From the NCBI RefSeq assembly GCF_047654785.1, contig NZ_JASGKQ010000003.1, positions 124,001 through 188,000 on the forward strand: a stretch of 64,000 bases of DNA. Reading direction: 5' to 3'. This stretch comes from Pelomonas sp047654785 (GTDB lineage Bacteria; Pseudomonadota; Gammaproteobacteria; Burkholderiales; Burkholderiaceae_C). A model generated the notes under the pieces. It saw only the letters and a list, made by a program, of their open reading frames with translations, was not told the DNA's origin and ran no database searches. The first letter of the stretch is position 1; every line of letters starts with the position of its first letter. Positions 42,748 to 56,672 of this stretch are shown here, one piece after another. The position numbers and the translations under genes were made by a program.

Positions 42748-43883
42748 TGGCGGCCGCGCGACCGGCCTGCGCCGCCGACCCCGCCCGCAGCCGCGGCCGG
42801 CGCCTGCCGGAGCCGCCGGCGCCGACGCGCAGCGAGTTCCAGCGCGACCGCGACCGCATCATCCACAGCACCGCCTTCCGCCGGCTGGTCTACAAGACCC
42901 AGGTGTTCCTGAACCACGAGGGCGACCTGTTCCGCACGCGGCTGACGCACTCGCTGGAGGTGGCACAGCTCGGCCGCTCGATCGCCCGCAGCCTGGGGCT
43001 GGACGAGGACCTGGTGGAAGCCGTCGCGCTGGCGCACGACCTGGGGCACACGCCGTTCGGCCACGCCGGGCAGGACGTGCTGGACGACTGCATGCGCGGC
43101 CACGGCGGTTTCGAGCACAACCTGCAGTCGCTGCGCGTGGTGGATCAGCTGGAGCAGCGCTACCCGGCGTTCGACGGGCTGAACCTGTGCTTCGAGACGC
43201 GCGAGGGCATCCTCAAGCACTGCTCGCGGCGCAATGCCGAGCTGATCGACGCGGCCGAGCCCGGCGGCATCGCCGCGCGCTTCCTGCGCGGCGGCCAGCC
43301 CAGCCTGGAGGCGCAGCTGTGCAACCTCGCCGATGAGGTGGCCTACAACGCGCACGACGTGGACGACGGCGTGCGTTCCGGGCTGATCGAGCTGGAGCAG
43401 TTGCTGGAGGTGGACCTGGTGCGCGAGCACTGGCAGGCGGCCCGGGACGAGCACCCCGCGCTGGCCGGCCGCCGGCTGCTGTTCGAGACGATACGGCGCA
43501 TGCTGTCGGCGCAGGTCTACGACATCATCGACGCCACCCGGGCGGCGCTCGCCGAGGCCGCGCCGGCCGACCCCGACGCGGTGCGCGGCTGCGCGCAGCC
43601 GCTGCTGCGCTTCAGCGCCGGCATGCGCGCCAGGAGCACGGCGCTGAAGCGCTTCCTGTTCGCCAACCTCTACCGCCACCCGCAGGTGCAGGCCACGCGG
43701 ACCCGGGCCGAGGAGGTGCTGCGCGACCTGTTCGCCGCCTACTCGGCGGACGCGGGCCAGATGCCCGCCGACTTCGCCGCCCGCCCGGACCGCGAGCGCG
43801 CCTGCGCCGACTACATCGCCGGCATGACCGACCGCTTCGCGCTGCGCGAGCACCAAAGGCTGACCGGCAAGACCTTGTTCTAG
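42747..43883 (+). CDS. dgt: dGTP triphosphohydrolase-like HD-domain protein
   Basis: A 378-residue HD-domain dNTPase of the dGTPase-like family, hydrolysing dNTPs to nucleoside and triphosphate. The metal site is His68 in RTRLTHSLEVAQ and HD at 97-98 in ALAHDLGHTPFGHAG. GGFEHNLQSLRVV and NLADEVAYNAHDVDDG are family-typical. Length and position after aroB are conserved in Burkholderiales. The transposase element begins eight bases after its TAG stop. Confidence 0.93.
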   Translation: MAAARPACAADPARSRGRRLPEPPAPTRSEFQRDRDRIIHSTAFRRLVYKTQVFLNHEGDLFRTRLTHSLEVAQLGRSIARSLGLDEDLVEAVALAHDLGHTPFGHAGQDVLDDCMRGHGGFEHNLQSLRVVDQLEQRYPAFDGLNLCFETREGILKHCSRRNAELIDAAEPGGIAARFLRGGQPSLEAQLCNLADEVAYNAHDVDDGVRSGLIELEQLLEVDLVREHWQAARDEHPALAGRRLLFETIRRMLSAQVYDIIDATRAALAEAAPADPDAVRGCAQPLLRFSAGMRARSTALKRFLFANLYRHPQVQATRTRAEEVLRDLFAAYSADAGQMPADFAARPDRERACADYIAGMTDRFALREHQRLTGKTLF

Positions 43884-43890
43884 CTTCTGA

Positions 43891-44734
43891 AAATGGGGTC
43901 GGAGTCGATTATCCTGGGCGTGCCGCCCCCGGCTTGCTGATCGACAAGGACCCGCCATGGCCCGCCTTCCCCGCCTGATCCTGCCGGACCAGCCGCACCA
44001 CGTCATCCTGCGCGGCAACAACCGCCAGGCGATCTTCTTCAGCGACCTGGACCGCGAGCACCTGCTGGCCACGCTGGCCGAAGCGGCGGCGCAGTACCGC
44101 GTGGCCGTCCACGCCTACGTGCTGATGGACAACCACCTCCACCTGCTGCTGACGCCGCCGACCGCCGACGCGCTCAGCCGCATGATGCAGTCGCTGGGCC
44201 GGCGCTATGTCGGCTGGTTCAACGCGCGCCACCAGCGCAGCGGCACGCTCTGGGAAGGGCGCTTCCGCGCCGGGCTGATCGAGGGCGAGCGGCATCTGCT
44301 GGCCTGCATGCGCTACATCGAGCTGAACCCGGTGCGCGCCGGCCTGTGCCAGGAAGCGTCGCACTGGCCCTGGTCCAGCGCCGCGCACCACCTGGGCCTG
44401 GCCCGGAACCTGCTAATCACCGAGCACGAGATGTACTGGGCGCTCGGCAACACGCCCTTCGAGCGCGAGCATGCCTACCGCGAGCTGATGGCGCAGGGCG
44501 TCACCCTCGCCGAGCAGGTGCGGTTCACGGATGCGGTGCTGCGCGGCCGGCCGGTCGGCAGTGAGGGGTTTTTGAAGCCCTTGGCGGTGGCGCACGAGAT
44601 GGTGGTCGTCCGGCGGCCGCGAGGCCGGCCGCGCAAGGCGGTGGCCGGCGGGGGTGGTGCGTCGACCTGACTATGGCCCCATTTAATTGCAGGCGGTCGT
44701 TGATCTGATAGAAAATCGACTCTGACCCCAATTT
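43891..44734. mobile_element. REP-associated tyrosine transposase element with imperfect terminal inverted repeats
   Basis: The transposase gene is bracketed by imperfect inverted repeats. The left copy, 43891-43910, reads AAATGGGGTCGGAGTCGATT. The right copy, 44714-44734, reads on the minus strand AAATTGGGGTCAGAGTCGATT. They differ by one substitution and one inserted T. The GGGGTCAGAGTCGATT-type sequence is one I have seen beside this transposase type in other betaproteobacteria (recalled, not searched). The element sits between dgt and gltB, genes that are normally neighbours. No target duplication is obvious. Confidence 0.75.
43957..44670 (+). CDS. REP-associated tyrosine transposase (Y1_Tnp family)
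   Basis: A 237-residue HUH-type single-strand transposase. The metal-binding HLH is at 60-62 in YVLMDNHLHLLLTPP. The catalytic Tyr84 lies in MMQSLGRRYVGWFN. RHQRSGTLWEGRFRAGLIEG, RYIELNPVRAGL and WPWSSAAHHL are hallmarks of the RAYT subgroup. RGNNRQAIFF at the N terminus is typical. The gene is intact, with a basic Arg/Pro-rich C terminus. RAYTs usually act on REP-like palindromes; no second ORF is present. Confidence 0.92.
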   Translation: MARLPRLILPDQPHHVILRGNNRQAIFFSDLDREHLLATLAEAAAQYRVAVHAYVLMDNHLHLLLTPPTADALSRMMQSLGRRYVGWFNARHQRSGTLWEGRFRAGLIEGERHLLACMRYIELNPVRAGLCQEASHWPWSSAAHHLGLARNLLITEHEMYWALGNTPFEREHAYRELMAQGVTLAEQVRFTDAVLRGRPVGSEGFLKPLAVAHEMVVVRRPRGRPRKAVAGGGGAST

Positions 44735-44799
44735 AATCCGGTTGTGGCATTTGCTGCGCTGCAGTACGCTCGCGCCCTGTCGTTTCCAAGGGGCCAGCC

Positions 44800-49560
<4,761 letters not shown>

Positions 49561-49571
49561 GGAGAGCCACC

Positions 49572-51047
49572 GTGGGAAAAGTCACCGGCTTCATGGAATA
49601 CGAGCGCCTGGAAGAGGGCTATGAGCCCGTCGCCGCGCGCGTCAAGAACTACAAAGAGTTCGTCATCGGCCTGAGCGTCGAGCAGGCCAAGGTGCAGGGC
49701 GCGCGCTGCATGGACTGCGGCACGCCGTTCTGCAACAACGGCTGCCCGGTCAACAACGTCATCCCGGACTTCAACGACCTGGTCTACAAGGGCCGCACCG
49801 AGGACTGGAAGCACGCCATCCACGTGCTGCACAGCACCAACAACTTCCCCGAGTTCACCGGCCGCATCTGCCCCGCGCCCTGCGAGGCGGCCTGCACGCT
49901 GAACGTCAACGACGACGCGGTGGGCATCAAGTCCATCGAGCACGCCATCATCGACCGCGCCTGGGCGGAAGGCTGGGTCACGGCCCGGCCGGCCCAGGTC
50001 AAGACCGGCAAGACCGTCGCCATCGTCGGCGCCGGCCCGGCCGGCCTGGCGGCGGCGCAGCAACTCGCGCGCGCCGGCCACAGCGTCACCGTGTTCGAGA
50101 AGAACGACCGCGTCGGTGGCCTGCTGCGCTACGGCATCCCGGACTTCAAGATGGAGAAGTCCCACATCGACCGCCGCGTCGAGCAGATGAAGGCCGAGGG
50201 CGTCGAATTCCGCACCGGCGTGCTGGTCGGCGCGCTGCCCGAGGGCAGCAAGGTCACCAACTGGGCCAAGGAAACGGTCAGTGCCGACGACCTGAAGGCC
50301 CGGTTCGACGCGGTGCTGCTGACCGGCGGCGCCGAGCAGTCGCGCGACCTGCCCGTGCCCGGCCGCGACCTGGCCGGCGTCCACTTCGCGATGGAGTTCC
50401 TGCCGCAGCAGAACAAGGTCAACGCGGGCGACAAGCTGAAGCAGCAGATCCGCGCGGACGGCAAGCACGTCATCGTCATCGGCGGCGGCGACACCGGCAG
50501 CGACTGCGTCGGCACCAGCAACCGCCATGGCGCCAAGAGCGTCACGCAGTTCGAGTTGCTGCCGCAGCCGCCTGAGGTCGAGGACCGGCCGCTGACCTGG
50601 CCCTACTGGCCGATCAAGCTGCGCACCTCGTCCAGCCACGAGGAAGGCTGCGAGCGCGAGTTCGCGATCGCCACCAAGGAGTTCATCGGCGAGAAGGGCA
50701 AGCTCACCGGCGTCAAGACCGTGCGCCTGCAATGGCAGGGCGGCCGGATGACCGAGGTCGAGGGCAGCGAGCAGGTGCTGAAGGCCGACCTCGCCTTCCT
50801 GGCCATGGGCTTCGTGTCGCCGGTGGCGACGGTGCTGGAGGCCTTCGGCGTCGACAAGGACGGGCGCGGCAACGGCAAGGCCGCGACCGACGGCGCCCAC
50901 GCCTACCGGACCAATGTCGACAAGGTGTTCGCCGCTGGCGACATGCGCCGCGGCCAGAGCCTGGTGGTCTGGGCCATCCGCGAAGGCCGGCAGGCGGCGC
51001 GGGCGGTGGACGAATACCTGATGGGCGCGACGACGCTGCCCCGCTGA
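49572..51047 (+). CDS. gltD: Glutamate synthase [NADPH] small subunit
   Basis: A 491-residue flavoprotein passing electrons from NADPH to GltB. The two [4Fe-4S] clusters are marked by CMDCGTPFCNNGCPVNN and CPAPCEAACTLN. The FAD fold is GAGPAGLAAAQQLARAG and the NADPH fold is GGGDTGSDCVGTSNRHG. AAGDMRRGQSLVVWAIREGRQAA closes the FAD site. The start is GTG with GGAGA nine bases before it. It converges with the pilY1 operon across 15 bases, whereas in related genomes the mla operon usually follows. Confidence 0.97.
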   Translation: MGKVTGFMEYERLEEGYEPVAARVKNYKEFVIGLSVEQAKVQGARCMDCGTPFCNNGCPVNNVIPDFNDLVYKGRTEDWKHAIHVLHSTNNFPEFTGRICPAPCEAACTLNVNDDAVGIKSIEHAIIDRAWAEGWVTARPAQVKTGKTVAIVGAGPAGLAAAQQLARAGHSVTVFEKNDRVGGLLRYGIPDFKMEKSHIDRRVEQMKAEGVEFRTGVLVGALPEGSKVTNWAKETVSADDLKARFDAVLLTGGAEQSRDLPVPGRDLAGVHFAMEFLPQQNKVNAGDKLKQQIRADGKHVIVIGGGDTGSDCVGTSNRHGAKSVTQFELLPQPPEVEDRPLTWPYWPIKLRTSSSHEEGCEREFAIATKEFIGEKGKLTGVKTVRLQWQGGRMTEVEGSEQVLKADLAFLAMGFVSPVATVLEAFGVDKDGRGNGKAATDGAHAYRTNVDKVFAAGDMRRGQSLVVWAIREGRQAARAVDEYLMGATTLPR

Positions 51048-51062
51048 ACCGGCGGCGCCGGA

Positions 51063-51650
51063 TCAGCCCGGCGCCGGCAGCGCCCGCGCGGTGCGCGCCG
51101 CGCTGCGCAGGCAGCGCTCGGCCGTCGCGTCGCGCCGCCAGGCCCAGCGGGGCGCGGCGGCGCCGGGTCGGAAGTCGAGCTGCAGGCAGTGCGCGCGCGC
51201 CGCCGGCGCGGGCGCGAAGCGGGCCCCGGCCAGCGCGCGCTCGCCCAGGCCCTGGAACGGGCTGGGCGCATCCGCCGGCCGCGTGGCCGTGAGGACCTCG
51301 CTCACCTGCCCGTCCGCCGCGACGCGCACATAGGCGCGCAGCTGCACGCCCGCGTCGGGCAGCAGCGCATCGGGAAACCCGACCTCGGGCGACCCGCCCA
51401 CGAAGTCGGGCCGCGCGAGCTCGCCGACGTCATGGCCCGGGGCCGGCACGCTGGCCGCAGGCGTCGCGGCGGCGGGCGCAGCAGGCTCCGCGTGGGGAGG
51501 CGCGGGCCGGAGCAGGCTGAGCCGCAGCGGGCCGGCCGCCGCGCCGACGGCCACCGCGGGCCGGGCCGGGCCGGCGGCGGGCCACAGCAGCGCGGTGTGG
51601 CAGGCCAGCGCCAGCAGCGCGCTCAGCAGTACGGCCCTCGGCGGCCTCAC
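51063..51650 (-). CDS. TonB C-terminal-like protein, last gene of the pilY1 operon
   Basis: I know no name for this gene. It encodes 195 residues: one N-terminal membrane segment (AVLLSALLALACHTALLWPAA), a Pro/Ala-rich linker (PAPPHAEPAAPAAATPAASV), then a domain resembling TonB_C. That domain has VQLRAYVRVAADGQVSEVLT followed by LGERALAGARFAPAP. The start is GTG inside GTGA, overlapping the pilY1 stop by four bases, so translation is coupled. A single N-terminal anchor with a periplasmic TonB-like end could transduce energy or simply bind an outer-membrane partner. The linker is short for spanning the periplasm. Confidence 0.65.
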   Translation of the reverse strand: MRPPRAVLLSALLALACHTALLWPAAGPARPAVAVGAAAGPLRLSLLRPAPPHAEPAAPAAATPAASVPAPGHDVGELARPDFVGGSPEVGFPDALLPDAGVQLRAYVRVAADGQVSEVLTATRPADAPSPFQGLGERALAGARFAPAPAARAHCLQLDFRPGAAAPRWAWRRDATAERCLRSAARTARALPAPG

Positions 51651-54600
51651 TGCTGCAACAGGTCGCGCCACGAGATGCGGCGGGTCGGCTTGGCCTTGGG
51701 GTCGTAGGGCGGCACGCCGCCGCAGTCGCTGCCGTCCGAGCAGCGGATGAAGACGTGCAGGTTCTCGTTGGGCAGGGCCACCACTTCCGGGCTGGAGCCC
51801 AGCACGCCGCCCAGGGACACGCTCTTGACGGCGCCGGTCCTGTAGTCGAAGTAGTTCAGCCAGCTGCTGCCCACCGGGTTGCAGACGTCGCCCTGCTGGA
51901 TGACGTTGGACACCACGGTGAGCACGCCCAGCGCCAGCAGCGGGTCGGTGTTGACGCGCTCGCGCTCCAGCGGCAGGTCCACGTACCAGCCGCCCTTCTC
52001 GGCCAGGTTGACGCTCTTCTCGACCTGGGTCATGCGCACCGTCGTGCCCGCCTTGCACCAGATCGCGCCGGTGGGGCAGCTGGCCGGTGCCAGCGTCTGC
52101 TGGACGAAGTTGCCGCCGGCCCGGACCTCGCCGTGGCCGGTGTCGGTCAGGTCGTCGCGGATGCCGTAGACGCTCTGCACCGTCGCGTCGCTGAGGTCGC
52201 TCAGGCCCAGGTAGCGGCCGGTGCCGACGTAGACCATGGGCACCGAGCCCACCTTGCCCAGCTCGGGCCGCGAGGTCACCGGCTGCAGCTTCGGGCTGGC
52301 GGCGCCGTTCTTCAGCACGGCGAGCCGGGTGGCCTCGTAGCCGGCGGCGCCGACGGAGTTGTTGACGTCGAAGCGCCAGACGTTGCCCAGCGTGTCGCCG
52401 CCGTAGAGGCGCTGGATGGTGTTGTCGGTCTCGGCGTGGTCCAGCCAGGCGCGGATGTGGCCCAGGCCCGACGGGGTCGTCGTGTCGCCGACGCCGGTGC
52501 TCACCCCGGCCGGCAGCGCCGTCACGGGCTGGCCGGTGGCCGCGTCCAGCACGAAGATGCGGCCCTTGCCGTCGCCGGGCTTGACGTTGTTGTAGCCGGA
52601 CGGCAGCACCACCACCCATTGGCCGCTGGCCAGCTTGCCGATCTCGGGCTTGCCGAAGCTGTAGCCCATGTTGCAGCGGGGCGTGGTGCTCGGGCAGTTG
52701 GCGTCGGTGTCGCCCACGCCCACGCCGAACTCCCACAGCGCCTTGGGCTCGGCGGGGTTGGTCACGTCCAGCGCGTAGTAGCCGCGCCCGCCGGCGCCCA
52801 GGCCGCCGACCAGCAGGGTGCGCCATTCGTCGCCGATCTTCATGTCCTGCACGAAGGGCGAGCCGTCGACGAAGGCCTGGTGCTGCGAGGCGTACTGCTT
52901 GTCCGCCAGCCGGTAGAGGTTGGGCAGCACGGCGCTGGGCACATAGGCCCAGGCCTCGGCGCCGGTGCTGGCGTTGAACGCATGCAGCATGCCGTCGTTC
53001 GCGCCCACGTAGACCATGCCCTGGCGGCCCTGCGCGTTGAACTCGGCATAGCCCGCGTCGTTGTACTTCACGAGCTGCCGGTTCACGTAGGCCGCCGCGG
53101 AGTTGACGATGTCGCCCAGCAGGTGGGTGCGCGCGCGGTAGTACTTGCTGCCGTCCTCCAGCGGGCCTTCGTGGCGGCGGTCGCCGCGCAGGAAGTCGAC
53201 CAGCGCGGCGCCAGCCGCGAGGTCCTGCGTGGCGGCGTCGAGGCAGTAGGACGGCCCGGTGCAGAACTGGGTCAGCGCGCGGCCGGTGGCGCTCACCCAG
53301 GCCTTGCTGAAATAGGCCTGCTCGCCCGCCGTCATCAGCGCGTGGTCGAAGTTCTTCAGCCCGTTGGCGCTGCCGGCGGAGAACATGTAGACCTTGCGGC
53401 TGGTGTTGCCCTCCAGCTGGGTGCGGGCCGACCAGTTCACCGTGTCCAGCTCGCCGTTGTCGAGGTTGATGGCCTTGCTCTGCAGGTCGCCGCTCCAGTA
53501 CGAGGACATGAACATGGAGACGAAGGCGGTGTTGTCGCCCGCCGTGACGTTGGGGTTGCTGACCGTCGCGGCGGCGGCGGCGCCGATCTTGGCGTCGGTC
53601 TGGCCCAGCGCGTTCTTCAGCCCCTCGTACAGCGCCGTCGGGTCGCCGGCGCTGAAGTAGGTGCCGCCGCCGTTGACGGCGGCATGCCACAGGTCGTCCA
53701 CCGCCGTCAGCGTGTTGTTGGCGGGCTCCGGCCAGTTGCAGGTGCCGCCGGCGGTCTGCCAGCTGCAGACGCCCGAGCCGGCGTTCGCCGCGTCGCCGTT
53801 GGCGACCGCGTTGAAATCCGCCGAGCCGCCGCTGGCGTAGTTCCTGGCGAACTGCATGTAGCCCGAGACGCCCAGCCCCAGCGTGAAGGTGGTCATGGTC
53901 TGCTTCTCGTGCCGGGGGTCGCCGGTGCCGCAGACGTCGGCGTTGCTGCCGCTGCCGCTGGTGCATGAGCCCTGGCCGGTCGAGCCGTCGCGCAGGTCGG
54001 TGTTGGCGAAGTAATAGGCCACGTCGGCCAGCGTGTTCTTGTTCTTGAGGCCGTCGAGCTGCGGGCGCGGCACGGCGGCGGCGGAGTCCACGTCGCCGAT
54101 CTCGGCGCCACCCGGCCGCTTGGGCGTGCCGCTCTCGTTCCAGAAGCCGTCGGTGGACAGGATGGTGATGTTCTTCTGGCAGGCGTACTGCACCGGGTCC
54201 TTCACGGTCACGCCGTTGAGCTTCTGGCCGTTGTAGCTGCCGGCGAACAGGCGGCCCGCAGCGGACAGCGCGCCGCGCAGCGGCGTCGAGTTGTTGGGCT
54301 TGGCGGCGAACAGCTTGCTGAACCAGGTGCTGCGCTCCGTGTCGGCGAACTCGGCCAGGTTGGCCAGGTCGCTGCCGGTGTTGTTGTTGATGCTCATATA
54401 GCCGACGCGGCGGTTGCTGCCCACGTCGCCGAAGGCCAGCGCGGCGGACGACTTCATGGCCTGCATGCGCGTGCGGTAGTAGGCCCACCAGTTGGCGAAG
54501 TTGGTCATCTCCTCGTCGTAGCTGCAGCCGGCGGCGGCGCAGTCGCCGCGGGTGGCGGCGCGCGGGTAGGTGGCGCCGGGGACGATGTCCACCCGCTCGA

Positions 54601-55948
54601 AGCGGCCGGCGTAGCGGCCCGGCGTGGGCGCCGCGTAGGACTGGTAATCGTTGGCGAACGGGCCGGCGTTGGCGGTGGGCGTGAAGCTGCAGTTGGCGCC
54701 GGCGGCAATGGACAGCGTGGCGTAGGTGCCGGCGATGTTGCCCTTGTCCACCGGCGCGGTGATGGTGACGTTGGCGGCCGAGGCCACGGCCTTCCAGCCG
54801 CCCGTGGTCTTGAACTTGGCGACCAGCTTGGTGGCCAGCACATTGGGGTTGTTGGTGCGGTCGGTGGCGCCGCTGAGCATCTCCACGCCGCCGATCTTCA
54901 GCGAGCCGATGGCCGTCGTGCGGTTGCCCGAGCAGCCGCTGACCGCGAGCTTCAGGGTCAGCGACGAGCCGCGCCCGGGCGAGCCGTTGTCGCCGGCGCT
55001 GAAGAACTTGGTCGGGTAGCGCGCGTGGCTGAAGTTGTTGTTGCGCGTGGCCTGGCAGGACGCCGCGGCCGGCGTCGTCGCGCGGGCGTTGGCGTCGGAG
55101 TTGCACCAGCGCACCGGCGCCGGGATGGTGTAGCCGGCCTGGGCCGACGCGCGGCAGTCGCGCAGGTCGACGCCGGAGCAGTACTCGGCCGAGTGGATGC
55201 GGTAGTAGTGCGGGCCGAAGCTGCGCGGCGTGGCGTTGCTGGCGTCGCCCGCGTCGCCCTTGACCGTGGCGGCGTCCGGCGCGCCGCTGGCCACCCAGCC
55301 GCTGCCGCGGGCCCGGGTGGCGTTGAAGCGGGTGTAGGCCTTGCCGTTGACGGTGCCGGGCAGCACGTAGTTGTCGTTGCGCAGGCAGTCGGAGAGGCTG
55401 CCGTCGTCCACGCACCACTCGGTGTCGGGAAAGTCCTTCAGCAGGTCGATGCTGCCGGTGTTCTGCACGTTGTAGGCGTCGTTCTTCACGGCGGACCAGG
55501 CGCTGGTGACGGCGCGGGTCTGGCTGGGCCAGGCCTCGCCGTTGGCGCGCACCGGCGGCTTGTAGGTGACGGCGGGGTCGTAGGCCTGGCCGTTGAAGCC
55601 GGCCGCCAGGAAGGGCGGCTGGCCGCGCGCGGTGCCGAACGGCGCGGCGCCCAGCCAGCAGGCGGCGCTGTCGCTGCCGTTGATGCAGCAGCGGTTGCCG
55701 AAGTTGCCGCTGTTCTGGGGCGTCGCGCCGGTGCTGCGGCACAGCGCGGTGTTGGTGTGGTCGGGCAGGTAGTCGAAGCCCATCGAGCCCGAGTCGTCGA
55801 TGATGAACAGCAGATTGGCCTTCACCGAGTCCGGGTTGGCGACGATCAGCGGCTGCTGCGAGATGTCGGTGGTGGCGGCGCCGGCCGGCGGCAGCGCCGC
55901 GCCGGCCAGCAGCAGGGCCAGCGCGTGGTGGAGGCGGATCGTCGTCAT
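51647..55948 (-). CDS. pilY1: Type IV pilus tip-associated protein PilY1
   Basis: A 1433-residue exported protein. The signal peptide ends AGAA. A von Willebrand A-type MIDAS motif, DxSxS within DDSGSMG, is at 51-57. The large cysteine-containing N-terminal region carries ILSTDGFWNESGTPKR, typical of PilY1 VWA regions. The C-terminal PilY1 beta-propeller has VYVGANDGMLHAFNASTG, RTLLVGGLGAGGRGYYALDV and IQRLYGGDTLGNVWRFDV. In other bacteria PilY1 primes pilus assembly, senses surfaces and adheres. It follows pilX by 37 bases and overlaps the TonB-like gene. Size is above the P. aeruginosa protein (about 1160). Confidence 0.95.
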   Translation of the reverse strand: MTTIRLHHALALLLAGAALPPAGAATTDISQQPLIVANPDSVKANLLFIIDDSGSMGFDYLPDHTNTALCRSTGATPQNSGNFGNRCCINGSDSAACWLGAAPFGTARGQPPFLAAGFNGQAYDPAVTYKPPVRANGEAWPSQTRAVTSAWSAVKNDAYNVQNTGSIDLLKDFPDTEWCVDDGSLSDCLRNDNYVLPGTVNGKAYTRFNATRARGSGWVASGAPDAATVKGDAGDASNATPRSFGPHYYRIHSAEYCSGVDLRDCRASAQAGYTIPAPVRWCNSDANARATTPAAASCQATRNNNFSHARYPTKFFSAGDNGSPGRGSSLTLKLAVSGCSGNRTTAIGSLKIGGVEMLSGATDRTNNPNVLATKLVAKFKTTGGWKAVASAANVTITAPVDKGNIAGTYATLSIAAGANCSFTPTANAGPFANDYQSYAAPTPGRYAGRFERVDIVPGATYPRAATRGDCAAAGCSYDEEMTNFANWWAYYRTRMQAMKSSAALAFGDVGSNRRVGYMSINNNTGSDLANLAEFADTERSTWFSKLFAAKPNNSTPLRGALSAAGRLFAGSYNGQKLNGVTVKDPVQYACQKNITILSTDGFWNESGTPKRPGGAEIGDVDSAAAVPRPQLDGLKNKNTLADVAYYFANTDLRDGSTGQGSCTSGSGSNADVCGTGDPRHEKQTMTTFTLGLGVSGYMQFARNYASGGSADFNAVANGDAANAGSGVCSWQTAGGTCNWPEPANNTLTAVDDLWHAAVNGGGTYFSAGDPTALYEGLKNALGQTDAKIGAAAAATVSNPNVTAGDNTAFVSMFMSSYWSGDLQSKAINLDNGELDTVNWSARTQLEGNTSRKVYMFSAGSANGLKNFDHALMTAGEQAYFSKAWVSATGRALTQFCTGPSYCLDAATQDLAAGAALVDFLRGDRRHEGPLEDGSKYYRARTHLLGDIVNSAAAYVNRQLVKYNDAGYAEFNAQGRQGMVYVGANDGMLHAFNASTGAEAWAYVPSAVLPNLYRLADKQYASQHQAFVDGSPFVQDMKIGDEWRTLLVGGLGAGGRGYYALDVTNPAEPKALWEFGVGVGDTDANCPSTTPRCNMGYSFGKPEIGKLASGQWVVVLPSGYNNVKPGDGKGRIFVLDAATGQPVTALPAGVSTGVGDTTTPSGLGHIRAWLDHAETDNTIQRLYGGDTLGNVWRFDVNNSVGAAGYEATRLAVLKNGAASPKLQPVTSRPELGKVGSVPMVYVGTGRYLGLSDLSDATVQSVYGIRDDLTDTGHGEVRAGGNFVQQTLAPASCPTGAIWCKAGTTVRMTQVEKSVNLAEKGGWYVDLPLERERVNTDPLLALGVLTVVSNVIQQGDVCNPVGSSWLNYFDYRTGAVKSVSLGGVLGSSPEVVALPNENLHVFIRCSDGSDCGGVPPYDPKAKPTRRISWRDLLQQ

Positions 55949-55985
55949 GGGAACCTCGCGGAGGGGAGGGGGCGCGCGTCGGCCG

Positions 55986-56672
55986 TCAGATGGCGACGAC
56001 GGCCTGGATGAAGCTGGTGGCGTTGCGCGGCCCCTGCACCCGCACGGTGATGCGGTAGTACACGGCGCTGGGGGTGTTGAGGCCGATGCTGTTGCTGTTG
56101 CTGTTGCCCTCGCCGCCGGTCCGGGCCGGCGAGGCCTCGCACCGGGCGCTGCGGGCCGGGCCGGTGGCGCTGCACAGGCGCTGGATGGCGAACGACACCT
56201 GGTTGCCGTTGGCGTCGCGCGGCAGGTCGTTGACGCGGTTGTCCGTCACCAGGCTCTGCCAGTAGCTCTCCCAGGTCTGGCCGAGGCTGAAGTTCGGGTC
56301 GCCGCGCGTGGCCATGTAGCGCATGGTGTCCATCGTGTCGCCATCGCGCGGCAGGTGGTTGTCCAGCCGCGTGGACGGCACGGGCGGCGGCGCCGGCTTG
56401 CCGGCGGCGATCTCGGCGGCCGCCGAGGGCGCGGGCAGCGTCGCGGCGGACTGCTGCTCCAGCCAGGCCACCGCGCGCTCGATGCCGGCGTCGGCCGCCT
56501 GCACGGCGCCCTGCTGGAAGGCCAGGTTGCCGGCGACCCGGTTGCTGGCGACCACGCCGCGCATCAGGCCCACGGCCGCCAGCGACAGCGCGGCCAGCAC
56601 GACGAGGGCGAGCACCAGCACCAGGCCGCGCTGGCGGGCCTGGCGGGGCGGTGGGCAGGGCGTCACGGGCAT
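55986..56672 (-). CDS. pilX: Type IV pilus minor pilin PilX
   Basis: A 228-residue PilX-like protein. The N terminus RQRGLVLVLALVVLAALSLAAVGLMRG is the PilX_N prepilin-like segment with a Gly before the hydrophobic stretch and no Glu5, common in PilX/PilK types. ASNRVAGNLAFQQGAVQAADAGIERAV is the conserved continuation. The C-terminal domain ends YYRITVRVQGPRNATSFIQAVV. Its start overlaps pilW by 10 bases. Confidence 0.88.
   Translation of the reverse strand: MPVTPCPPPRQARQRGLVLVLALVVLAALSLAAVGLMRGVVASNRVAGNLAFQQGAVQAADAGIERAVAWLEQQSAATLPAPSAAAEIAAGKPAPPPVPSTRLDNHLPRDGDTMDTMRYMATRGDPNFSLGQTWESYWQSLVTDNRVNDLPRDANGNQVSFAIQRLCSATGPARSARCEASPARTGGEGNSNSNSIGLNTPSAVYYRITVRVQGPRNATSFIQAVVAI

Noticed and set aside
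44676..44734. Target-site duplication or a second transposase gene for the RAYT element
   Set aside because: No clean short direct repeat brackets the element, and the sequence after the transposase stop contains only the repeat units.
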